Assembly (NCBI GenBank): GCA_963511305.1
Contig: CAUPIJ010000006.1
Location: 1-64,000, forward strand
Source: Propionimicrobium sp963511305
Lineage (GTDB): Bacteria > Actinomycetota > Actinomycetes > Propionibacteriales > Propionibacteriaceae
Reading direction: 5' to 3'
Length of the DNA stretch: 64,000 nt
Part shown: piece by piece, positions 28,433 to 35,480 of the stretch
How the letters are laid out: every line of letters begins with the position of its first letter
How positions within the stretch are numbered: the stretch's first letter is position 1
The notes under the pieces: generated by a model
The model's database searches: none
Told to the model about the DNA's origin: nothing
What the model saw: the letters and a program-made list of their open reading frames with translations, nothing else
Position numbers and translations under genes: made by a program

Positions 28433-28639
28433 ATGGCTAACGGAACTGTTAAATGGTTCAACGCAGAAAAAGGTTTTGGTTTCATCGATGTTGAAGGATC
28501 GTCTGAGGACGTCTTTGTCCACTTCAGCGCGATCGAGGCCAACGGCTTCCGCAAACTCGAAGAAGGACAGAAAGTAGAATTCGAGATCGTCACCGGCCCC
28601 AAGGGCCAGCAGGCAGATCATGTGAAAGTAATCGACTAA
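28433..28639 (+). CDS. Cold-shock protein (CspA family)
   Basis: A 68-aa single cold-shock domain that binds single-stranded RNA/DNA and acts as an RNA chaperone. RNP1 KGFGFID and RNP2 VFVHFSAI are intact, with MANGTVKWFNAEKGF at the start. The ATG at 28433 follows GGAGAAGG (28423-28430); the in-frame ATG at 28421 lies upstream of that site and is not the start. Expressed divergently from adnA. No terminator is evident before the DUF3107 gene, 55 bases on. Confidence 0.96.
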   Translation: MANGTVKWFNAEKGFGFIDVEGSSEDVFVHFSAIEANGFRKLEEGQKVEFEIVTGPKGQQADHVKVID

Positions 28640-28681
28640 TCAACGAATCTCTATAGCCGCATAAACGTTTGCTCGACCTTG

Positions 28682-28687
28682 TAGATT
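28682..28687 (+). promoter_or_regulatory. -10 element of leaderless DUF3107 gene
   Basis: TAGATT is followed by exactly 7 bases and then GTG 28695, with no ribosome-binding sequence, the arrangement expected for leaderless transcription. No good -35 is seen. Confidence 0.45.
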
Positions 28688-28694
28688 TGAAAAC

Positions 28695-28916
28695 GTGGAT
28701 ATCAAAATTGGCGTAACTCAGATTGCTCGTGAGCTAGAAATCGAAACCAGCCTGACCTCTGAAGAAGTTCTGGACAAGCTCCAGGACGCTAAGAATGGCG
28801 AAAAGGCTCTGGTTCTCGAAAGCACAAACGGCAGGAAACTTGTCATCCCGACCGAAAAGATCGGATACATCGACATCGGTTCTCAGAACCAGCGTCCCGT
28901 CGGTTTCGGCGTATAG
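28695..28916 (+). CDS. DUF3107 family protein
   Basis: A 73-aa acidic protein of the actinobacterial DUF3107 family (Rv3208A/TB9.4-like), beginning MDIKIGVTQIARELEIE and ending with the conserved PTEKIGYIDIGSQNQRPVGFG. Function is not established; the protein appears to be a small alpha/beta fold. It starts at GTG 28695 without a ribosome site and probably from a leaderless mRNA. The neighbouring ferritin-like and DEAD helicase genes reproduce the mycobacterial order. The terminator for this gene lies inside the convergent gene downstream. Confidence 0.9.
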   Translation: MDIKIGVTQIARELEIETSLTSEEVLDKLQDAKNGEKALVLESTNGRKLVIPTEKIGYIDIGSQNQRPVGFGV

Positions 28917-28929
28917 AAATAAAACTAGA

Positions 28930-29559
28930 CTAAGCCCGCAGTCCCAGGTGTCGCATCCTGGCGCGGGCTTTTTCTAATAGCTCGTCCATCAGCTCACCGA
29001 CACCCGCGATGTCGTCGAGGCCATCGCCATCGGAGCCGCTCAGGACGTTACTGAGCGCAGGATCTGCTGCCGCCAACGTCTGAACGGTGAGCATCAGCTC
29101 AGAGATGACTCGACGCCCGTAGAGCGAGAGGATGTCAACCACGCCCTCGTCATCCAGATGGCCGACCACCTTGGAACTAGCAAAATCATGGCTTCGCCAA
29201 AGCTGGGTGCTGCTCTTCAAGGCCTTCTTTTCCATCTCGGAGAGGTTAGGCTCAACCGACTTGACCAGCTCTTCGATGAAACCGACAACCAAGCAGACCC
29301 TGAGCATCGCTTCGGAATCGCTCTTCGGCGCGGTTAGCCTGCAGAACTCGTTAATAGTGCCGCTAATATCTTCGAAGCGATTCTTCATTGATTTCAGTGA
29401 GCCAGCGTTATCGGCGAAACGCGCAAAGTGGCCGGCGCCGAGAGTATTTAGGCGGAGCCTGTCTGCCATATCCTCGCTTTTAGCTGCTAGCCACACCAGC
29501 TCCTCGTGCAGGCACAGATTGGCATAAGAAACGACGTTGACCAGTTTGTTTTCGCTCAC
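28930..29559 (-). CDS. Ferritin-like fold protein (MiaE_2-like, Rv3210c homologue)
   Basis: A 209-aa all-helical protein that by context and sequence (CLHEELVWLAAKSEDMADRL, SVEPNLSEMEKK) resembles the ferritin-like family at Rv3210c, related to tRNA hydroxylase MiaE. The Glu/His pattern needed for a di-iron site is only partly evident (HEE near 17-19), so activity is uncertain. GTG 29559 has no ribosome site; TAAAGT (29572-29567) ends 7 bases upstream, suggesting a leaderless mRNA. Divergent from the DEAD helicase gene. Its 3' end carries the terminator of the facing gene. Confidence 0.72.
   Translation of the reverse strand: MSENKLVNVVSYANLCLHEELVWLAAKSEDMADRLRLNTLGAGHFARFADNAGSLKSMKNRFEDISGTINEFCRLTAPKSDSEAMLRVCLVVGFIEELVKSVEPNLSEMEKKALKSSTQLWRSHDFASSKVVGHLDDEGVVDILSLYGRRVISELMLTVQTLAAADPALSNVLSGSDGDGLDDIAGVGELMDELLEKARARMRHLGLRA
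28933..28973 (+). terminator. Terminator of DUF3107 gene, inside convergent CDS
   Basis: AGCCCGC (28933-28939) pairs with GCGGGCT (28963-28969), with an inner CCAGG/CCTGG stem, and is followed by TTTT. The hairpin overlaps the last 14 codons of the minus-strand ferritin-like gene, so those codons serve two roles. Confidence 0.8.
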
Positions 29560-29632
29560 GCATCAAACTTTAGCGAGAATTCTGGCCGTTGGAATCAGCC
29601 ACGCAGACACGCAAAAACTACGGCAGTAGGCG

Positions 29633-29656
29633 TTGTTAGTGGTTTGCGGGTAGCAT
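29633..29656 (+). promoter_or_regulatory. Degenerate damage-type promoter before DEAD helicase
   Basis: TTGTTAGTG (29633-29641), 9 bases, TAGCAT (29651-29656), then 8 bases to ATG 29665. This is one base off the TTGTCRGTG box with one extra spacer base, so it is a weak match to the element seen at recC, uvrD2 and adnA. TAGCAT alone is a plausible -10. Confidence 0.35.
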
Positions 29657-29664
29657 CGGGATTG

Positions 29665-31038
29665 ATGAACACTAGCAAAACTACCGATAATGCAGAGGGC
29701 TCTGCCTCGACCACGTTCGAGAGCCTAGGAATCGACCCGCTCCTCTGCGAGGCTTTAGCGGAAGAAAACATTACTAGCCCATTCCCGATTCAGGAGATGG
29801 CCATCCCGATCGCGCTTAGTGGCGCAGATCTCATCGGCCAGGCTAGGACTGGCACTGGAAAGACCCTGGCCTTTGGCCTTCCGCTGCTCCAAAAAATCAC
29901 CCTGCCAGGCAGCGAAGATTTCGAAGACTTCGAGCATTACGGTAAGCCGCAGGCTCTGGTCATGGCTCCCACCAGGGAACTCGCCCAGCAGGTTTCGAAT
30001 GATCTTAGAACCGCGGCCAGCAAAACCGGCGCCCGCTTCGTAACGATCTACGGCGGCGTCTCTTACGACGAACAACTTAACCGACTGAAGAAGGGCGTCG
30101 ACGTAGTCGTCGGCACCCCTGGCCGCTTGCTAGATCTAGCCAAGCAAGGGGCACTGGATCTCTCACAGGTAAGATTCCTCATTCTCGACGAGGCCGACGA
30201 GATGCTAGATATGGGCTTCCTACCCGACGTCGAGAACCTGACCGACCGCACTCCGCAGGATAAACAGTCGCTGCTGTTCTCGGCGACCATGCCTGCTCAG
30301 ATCATGAACCTAGTCCGCTCCAGGCTGCACAACCCGGTTCACATCCGGGCCGAGGGGCACGACGCGCAGGCCACCGTGCCGGACATCACCCAGCTGGTCT
30401 ATCAGGCTCACGATCTCGATAAGCCAGAGATGATCAGCAAGCTGCTCCAAGCCCCGAACGTCGGCAAGGTGATGATCTTCACCCGCACCAAGCGCGCCGC
30501 GCAAAGGCTGACAGACGACCTTGTCGACCGAGGATTCGACGCGCGACCGATCCACGGCGACCTCAACCAGGCACAGCGCGAACGCACACTCAAGAAATTC
30601 CGCAACGCCCAGACGAAAATTCTGGTCTGTACCGACGTCGCGGCACGAGGCATCGACGTCAGCGGTGTCACCCACGTCATCAACTTCGAGGTGCCGGACG
30701 AGGCCAAGGAATACGTCCACCGCATCGGCCGCACCGGCCGGGCGGGAGCCTCTGGCGTCTCGGTGACCCTGGTCGACTGGCAGGACATCACCCGCTGGAA
30801 CGTCATCAACCGCACGCTCGGCATGGATCTGGCCGACCCGCCGGAGACGTATTCGACTAGCGAAAACTTCCTAGCCGACCTTCAGATTCCAGAAGGCACC
30901 AAAGGCCGCATCAAGGAACCGGAAGAGCAGAAGGAAGAAACGCAGCGGAAGCGCCCGCCTCGGAACGCCAAGCCGCGTCGCAAGAGGACGCGGCGGCGCA
31001 CCAAGAACGGCAAAGTCCTTCGCGAACGCAGCAATTAG
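29665..31038 (+). CDS. DEAD-box RNA helicase (RhlE-like)
   Basis: ATP-dependent RNA helicase likely to act in RNA decay or ribosome assembly. Motifs in order: Q-motif region PFPIQEMAIPIAL, ARTGTGKT, PTRELA, TPGRLLD, DEAD, SAT, VCTDVAARGID and HRIGRTGR. A highly basic Arg/Lys/Pro tail (about the last 45 residues) should bind RNA. ATG 29665 is used; the frame is open upstream to 29506 but that region is the intergenic DNA facing the ferritin-like gene. 457 aa. Equivalent to Rv3211 in the conserved order. It overlaps the convergent ddh gene by 4 bases. Confidence 0.93.
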   Translation: MNTSKTTDNAEGSASTTFESLGIDPLLCEALAEENITSPFPIQEMAIPIALSGADLIGQARTGTGKTLAFGLPLLQKITLPGSEDFEDFEHYGKPQALVMAPTRELAQQVSNDLRTAASKTGARFVTIYGGVSYDEQLNRLKKGVDVVVGTPGRLLDLAKQGALDLSQVRFLILDEADEMLDMGFLPDVENLTDRTPQDKQSLLFSATMPAQIMNLVRSRLHNPVHIRAEGHDAQATVPDITQLVYQAHDLDKPEMISKLLQAPNVGKVMIFTRTKRAAQRLTDDLVDRGFDARPIHGDLNQAQRERTLKKFRNAQTKILVCTDVAARGIDVSGVTHVINFEVPDEAKEYVHRIGRTGRAGASGVSVTLVDWQDITRWNVINRTLGMDLADPPETYSTSENFLADLQIPEGTKGRIKEPEEQKEETQRKRPPRNAKPRRKRTRRRTKNGKVLRERSN

Positions 31039-31994
31039 ACGTTGTGAATTAGCTCGCTAAGCGGTGCCGGGTGGATCAGATACGGAGCCACCTCTAGCAC
31101 CGTTTTAGCGCCGCTGACGCCCTGCTCCTTCAGCCGTACCGCTGCCCTGCCGTATGCGACGGCGACAGCAGCGGTAAAGTCCGCGTTCTTCTCTAGTTTC
31201 AAGCTGTATTCGACTGTGTCCTGGGTGCCGTTCACCTTGCCGGTGGTGACCACGTAACCGCCGTGCGGCATCCCGGCGTGATCGCGGTCAAAATCTTCTT
31301 CGCTGATGAAGTTGACCTCTACCTCGTAGCCGACAAAGTAGTCGGGCATAGCGCGAATCTCGTTTTCGATGCGTTCGTGCTCGCTCTCGTCGGCGACGAC
31401 GAAGCACTGGCGGCGATGTGCCTGCTGGCCGGTCAGCCCTTTAGCCTTGCCCTCGCGGGCTAGATCCAAGGCGCCCTCGTCGGGCAGAGTGTATTGCACG
31501 GCCTTGCGCACGCCGTCGATGCGTCGCAGCGCGTCAGAGTGGCCCTGGGAGACGCCTGGCCCCCAGAACGTGTGCTGATCTGATTCGGACAGCACGGCAG
31601 AGGCGTAGACCCGGTTTAGGCTGAACATGCCCGGATCCCAACCGGTAGAGACTATCGAAACGTTGCCGAATTCCTTGGCGGCCTTGTCCATCTGCGCGTA
31701 GTGCTCGGGGATGTAGTGATGGTTGTCGTAGGTGTCTACCGTGCAGGACAGCTTCGCGAACTTCTCAGACATCTGAGGAATATCCGTGGCGCTGCCTAGG
31801 CACAGGTAAAAGACATCTATCTTGTCGGCATGCTTTTCGGCATCAGCAACGTCGTAAACCGGGATGTCAGTATCCAGCGTGCTTCGCCTGGAGAAGATGC
31901 CGTAAAGCTCGATGTCGGAAGATTTCGAAATGATCTTTTCAACGCTCTTGCCGAGGTTGCCATATCCAACAATTGCTGCAGATATCTTGTTCAT
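31035..31994 (-). CDS. ddh: meso-Diaminopimelate D-dehydrogenase
   Basis: NADPH-dependent enzyme that makes meso-diaminopimelate from tetrahydrodipicolinate and ammonia in a single step, a shortcut to peptidoglycan and lysine. The N-terminal Rossmann motif is AIVGYGNLGKSVE; FSRR follows (NADP contact), then DTYDNHHYIPEHY, STGWDPGMFSLNR and GPGVSQGHSDALR, all characteristic of the Corynebacterium enzyme. 319 aa, normal length. ATG 31994 has AGAGGA 7 bases upstream, and a good promoter lies at 32031-32058 inside the remains of a transporter gene. Confidence 0.95.
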   Translation of the reverse strand: MNKISAAIVGYGNLGKSVEKIISKSSDIELYGIFSRRSTLDTDIPVYDVADAEKHADKIDVFYLCLGSATDIPQMSEKFAKLSCTVDTYDNHHYIPEHYAQMDKAAKEFGNVSIVSTGWDPGMFSLNRVYASAVLSESDQHTFWGPGVSQGHSDALRRIDGVRKAVQYTLPDEGALDLAREGKAKGLTGQQAHRRQCFVVADESEHERIENEIRAMPDYFVGYEVEVNFISEEDFDRDHAGMPHGGYVVTTGKVNGTQDTVEYSLKLEKNADFTAAVAVAYGRAAVRLKEQGVSGAKTVLEVAPYLIHPAPLSELIHNV

Positions 31995-32019
31995 GCGGTT
32001 TCCTCTCGTCTGGAGTTTT

Positions 32020-32535
32020 TCAACGAGAAAATTGTATGCGAGTTTTTGCCGCCATCAACGCAACGACCAAACCTGAAACAATCAGCGCTCCCATCGCAAG
32101 CCGCAGGGAGGTCGCCTGCGAAACCACGCCGACGAGGATACAGGCCCCGCCGGTCATCATGACCGTCTTTCTGCCGTAGCCGTCGATCAACGGGTCGCCC
32201 AAAATCTGTCCGACGAATTGAGCACCGACGATGAACGTGTATCCCAAGCCGGCAAGCCCGATCGGCACCTATCCAACTTGGGCTGCGCAGGCGCAAAGCA
32301 CGATCGAACCGTAAGAAGCAACGTTTATCGGCCCGAAGCGTTTTATCAGAGGAACCGTGACGGTGACCGCCAGCAGCGAGCCGACAGAGATCAGAGCGAT
32401 AATGAAACCGTAGGCGCCATCAGTAAGCGCGAAGCCTTGCTTCAACTCAGGGAGCCTGGGCACGATATTCGTGAAGATGGCTCCGTTGGTGAAGAAGAGC
32501 AGTGAAACTCCGAGCCTTGCCCTCGCCGGGCTCAC
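32020..32535 (-). pseudogene. Remnant of MFS transporter
   Basis: Two hydrophobic pieces in the same frame are split by an in-frame TAG at 32269-32271. The first (from 32535) has three membrane helices, RARLGVSLLFFTNGAIF onward, like the start of an MFS carrier; the second resumes at GLAGLGYTFIVGAQFVGQIL and GDPLIDGYGRK, which resembles the segment after helix 7. Together they total about 170 residues against about 400 for an MFS protein, so the middle and the C-terminus are missing. The start overlaps the end of the ketopantoate reductase gene. A nonfunctional relic that now hosts the ddh promoter; substrate unknown. Confidence 0.8.
32031..32058 (-). promoter_or_regulatory. Sigma70-type promoter of ddh
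   Basis: On the minus strand TTGATG (32058-32053), 16 bases, TACAAT (32036-32031). The transcript would start near 32024 and carry a leader of about 30 bases containing the AGAGGA site of ddh. It lies within the 3' part of the MFS pseudogene. Confidence 0.55.
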
Positions 32536-33431
32536 CTGGCGACTCGCTTCAGGGTGGCGTAGGCGAGGTCGTGCAGCGGCACCACTACCCCGCTTTCCTT
32601 GGCGAGCCTCACCACGGCACCCGGCTGCCCCTCGAACTCGCTGGGCTCGCCGGACATCAGGTTGCGCTGCAGGCTCGACGTCGATTTAGGAGGTTGCGCG
32701 TCCATGGACGCCATGATCTTCTGCTGCGAGCCATCGGGAATTTCCACTCCTCTTGCCCTGGCTAGGCTCAATACCTCGCCGACTGCTTGATCGAGGCTGT
32801 TGCGCAATTCGGTTCGGATGACATCGATGGTCGAGCCCGTCATCGCACCAAGCACGCCAAATGGCTCCACAAAGGCGAACTTGAGCCACACGTCTACCCA
32901 TTGGTTGTCGAATTTCGGGACGGGAATACCTGCTTCTTTCGCGGCCTTCGCTAGAGCCTGTGTGCGAGCAGACTGTTTGCCGTCCCACTCGCCAAAGGAC
33001 AACGAGCCGGAGCCTCCCTTGTGCGAGATCACTCCGGGTTCGTCTGCGTTGGTAAAAATCCTAGCGACGCCGGGCAGAGTGTGGCTCTCGCCGATCTTCT
33101 TGGCAACGATGAATGGCGCTTCGACGCCATTCTGCAATGTGATAACCGCTGTCTCTTCACCGACAAGATGTGGAAGATGAACCAGAGAATCCTCCAGTTG
33201 GTGAAGTTTCGGGGTGCAGAAAACGTAGTCAACAGCGCCAATCTCGGCAGCGTCCGTCGTAGCCTCGACCTCCACCGTGAGGTTGGTGTCGCCCACGACA
33301 CGAAGCCCGTTGTTGCGAATAGCATCTACCGTTCGCTGTCTGGCGATAATCGAGACGTCATGTCCGGCAGCGGCGAACTTGGCTCCGAAGAAACCGCCGA
33401 GCCCACCAGCACCAATCATTGCAATTCTCAT
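32532..33431 (-). CDS. Ketopantoate reductase (PanE/ApbA family)
   Basis: NADPH-dependent 2-dehydropantoate 2-reductase family member; the classic role is the reduction step of pantothenate/CoA synthesis. The nucleotide-binding motif MIGAGGLGGFFGAKFAAAGHDV starts the protein, and a C-terminal domain with GEPSEFEG (about 258-265) matches the substrate-binding helix region. 299 aa from ATG 33431, chosen because AAGG lies 8 bases upstream; the GTG at 33464 adds 11 unlikely residues. Several paralogues of this family have other substrates, so the exact reaction is not certain. Confidence 0.82.
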   Translation of the reverse strand: MRIAMIGAGGLGGFFGAKFAAAGHDVSIIARQRTVDAIRNNGLRVVGDTNLTVEVEATTDAAEIGAVDYVFCTPKLHQLEDSLVHLPHLVGEETAVITLQNGVEAPFIVAKKIGESHTLPGVARIFTNADEPGVISHKGGSGSLSFGEWDGKQSARTQALAKAAKEAGIPVPKFDNQWVDVWLKFAFVEPFGVLGAMTGSTIDVIRTELRNSLDQAVGEVLSLARARGVEIPDGSQQKIMASMDAQPPKSTSSLQRNLMSGEPSEFEGQPGAVVRLAKESGVVVPLHDLAYATLKRVAR

Positions 33432-33472
33432 ATCGTCAACCTTAGTTGAGGGCTGGGAGGGCACAGAAAATA

Positions 33473-34612
33473 TTAATAAACCATCTTCATCGCGGCTCTG
33501 ACCTCGTTCAAAGTCTGATTGCCCACCTCGTTGGCAACCTCGTTACCGTGCGCGAGCACCTTTTCCAAGTAACCCGGGTCTGCCATCAGCTCGGCACGAC
33601 GCGCACGTACGGGGGCAAACTTTTCGTTTACTGCCTCGGTGACCAGCTTCTTCAGCTGCCCGGCACCGCCGTCGCCGATCTCCTCTGCGATGGCGTTTGG
33701 ATCTTGTTCGGTGCAAAGCGCAGCCAGATTTACCAGGTTCGATATCTCTGGGCGGTTATTCGGGTCAAAGGTGATGTGGCGCTCCGAGTCGGTGACCGCC
33801 TTCTTGATCCGCTTCGCGGTCTCCTCGGCGCTCATGCCCAAATCAATCGTGTTTCCGTGCGACTTGCTCATCTTCTTGCCATCAAGCCCCAGAATGCTGG
33901 CGCCACCGCTGAGCAGCGCATCGGGCTGGGGGAATACCGACACGTCTGGGTTAACGCGGCCATAGCGCTCGTCGAAGCGACGCGCAATAACGCGAGCCTG
34001 CTCTAGGTGCGGCAGCTGATCCTTGCCAACCGGAACCAGATTGGCCTTGCAGAACAGAATGTCGGCGGCCTGGTGAACGGGATACGTCAGCAGCAGCCCA
34101 CTCATCGGACGGCCGCCGGTGGCCTCGTGCTCTGCCTTGACGGTCGGGTTGCGGTAAAGCTCCGAGTCTGTAACCACGGAAAGGAACGGCAGCATCAGCT
34201 GGTTTAGAGCCGGCACCGCCGAGTGGGTGAAAATGGTGCTCTTCTCAGGGTCGATTCCGACCGCGATGTAGTTAGCCAGGGCCGAGTAGACGCGCTCCCT
34301 GATCGGGCCGACGCCGTCGCGGTCAGTGATCACCTGATAGTCCGCGATCAGCACGAAACTGTCCACGCCAGCGCTTTGCAGTCGCACACGGTTAGCCAGC
34401 GAACCAAAATAGTGACCGATGTGCAGCTCGCCGGTAGGACGGTCGCCGGTCAGCATCCGGTATCGCTGCGGGTTTACGGCCAGATCATCCTCGATGGCCT
34501 TGCTTCGTTTCAGGCTGGCCTGCAGGGAGGCCTCGGAGGTCGACTCGCCTAGCGCCTGCTCAACGCTCTTATCGACTTCAGCCGGGCTATTTTCCATTTT
34601 CTGCTCACTCAT
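33473..34612 (-). CDS. trpS: Tryptophanyl-tRNA synthetase
   Basis: Class I aminoacyl-tRNA synthetase charging tRNA-Trp. The HIGH motif appears as ELHIGHYFGSL and the second signature as DGKKMSKSHGNT; GDRPTGELH precedes the first. About 50 residues of acidic/Ser-rich sequence precede the usual start of the catalytic domain, a longer lead than most bacterial TrpS. ATG 34612 (or 34621) has no ribosome site; TAGTAT ends 7 bases before ATG 34612, so a leaderless start is possible although the PHP gene ends just upstream. 379 aa. Confidence 0.94.
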   Translation of the reverse strand: MSEQKMENSPAEVDKSVEQALGESTSEASLQASLKRSKAIEDDLAVNPQRYRMLTGDRPTGELHIGHYFGSLANRVRLQSAGVDSFVLIADYQVITDRDGVGPIRERVYSALANYIAVGIDPEKSTIFTHSAVPALNQLMLPFLSVVTDSELYRNPTVKAEHEATGGRPMSGLLLTYPVHQAADILFCKANLVPVGKDQLPHLEQARVIARRFDERYGRVNPDVSVFPQPDALLSGGASILGLDGKKMSKSHGNTIDLGMSAEETAKRIKKAVTDSERHITFDPNNRPEISNLVNLAALCTEQDPNAIAEEIGDGGAGQLKKLVTEAVNEKFAPVRARRAELMADPGYLEKVLAHGNEVANEVGNQTLNEVRAAMKMVY

Positions 34613-34622
34613 GACATCCATA

Positions 34623-35480
34623 CTAGAGCACCGGAACGTTACCGCCGTGCCGGCGAATCCTGGTGATCAGCTCCTGGGCGGCTGTCCAGCGAGTTGTTTC
34701 GCAGCCGAGCTCGTGACCGATCTTTCCGGTGCCGTGATAGTCGCTGCCTCCAGTACGAACCAGCCCAAGGCGATGTCCAAGCTGACGCAGCAACTCCCTG
34801 CTGTGATTATCGTGGCTGGGATGATCGACCTCGATGCCGTCCAAGCCGTGACGCCTTGTCAGCTGCTCGATGAGCTCGACTTCCATTTGTTCGCCTCGCC
34901 CCTCGATCATCGGGTGTGCTAACACCGCAGCGCCGCCAGCCTGGTGAATCAGGTCGATGGCTCGTCCGATCTCGGTGGCATAGCGGGTGACGTAGGCGGG
35001 CTTGCCAACCGCGAGATACTTCTCGAACGCCTCATCGCGATTAGCCACGTATTCCGCATCGATCATGGCATCGGCGACATGAGGACGGCCGATTGCGCTG
35101 CCGGCGGCTTTCTTGCGCACTTCCTCGAGGCTGATCTGTACGCCCAACTCTGCCAGAAGTGTCAGTGTCTGAGGGATTCTTTCCGACCTGCTGTCGACGA
35201 TCTTCCGCAGTTCAGCAGTCAGTTCAGGATCGTTGGCGTCGGCCCCGTAGCCGAGGACGTGAATCGAGTTATCTCCCTCGCATGCGCTCAGCTCGATGCC
35301 GGGAATGACTCTGACCCCGATTCGCCTGCCCATCTCCATCGCCTCTGGCAGGCCATCAAAGTTATCGTGGTCACATAAACCCAAGACCCCTACCCCGGCC
35401 TGCTGCGCCTTAGCGACCAATGTCGTAGGCGTATCCGTGCCGTCTGAATAGGTGGAATGCGTGTGCAGGTCTATCTTCAT
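34623..35480 (-). CDS. PHP-domain phosphoesterase (RNase AM/TrpH-like)
   Basis: Metal-dependent phosphoesterase of the polymerase-and-histidinol-phosphatase fold. The start MKIDLHTHSTYSDGT gives the HxH metal site, followed by LCDHDNFDG, PGIELSA, HVADAMIDA, AVLAHPMIEG and GGSDYHGTGK, as in E. coli YciV, which trims 5' ends of RNA and hydrolyses 3',5'-bisphosphonucleotides. 285 aa. ATG overlaps the preceding gene by ATGA with GAGGGG upstream; trpS follows. Substrate assignment is by family only. Confidence 0.88.
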   Translation of the reverse strand: MKIDLHTHSTYSDGTDTPTTLVAKAQQAGVGVLGLCDHDNFDGLPEAMEMGRRIGVRVIPGIELSACEGDNSIHVLGYGADANDPELTAELRKIVDSRSERIPQTLTLLAELGVQISLEEVRKKAAGSAIGRPHVADAMIDAEYVANRDEAFEKYLAVGKPAYVTRYATEIGRAIDLIHQAGGAAVLAHPMIEGRGEQMEVELIEQLTRRHGLDGIEVDHPSHDNHSRELLRQLGHRLGLVRTGGSDYHGTGKIGHELGCETTRWTAAQELITRIRRHGGNVPVL

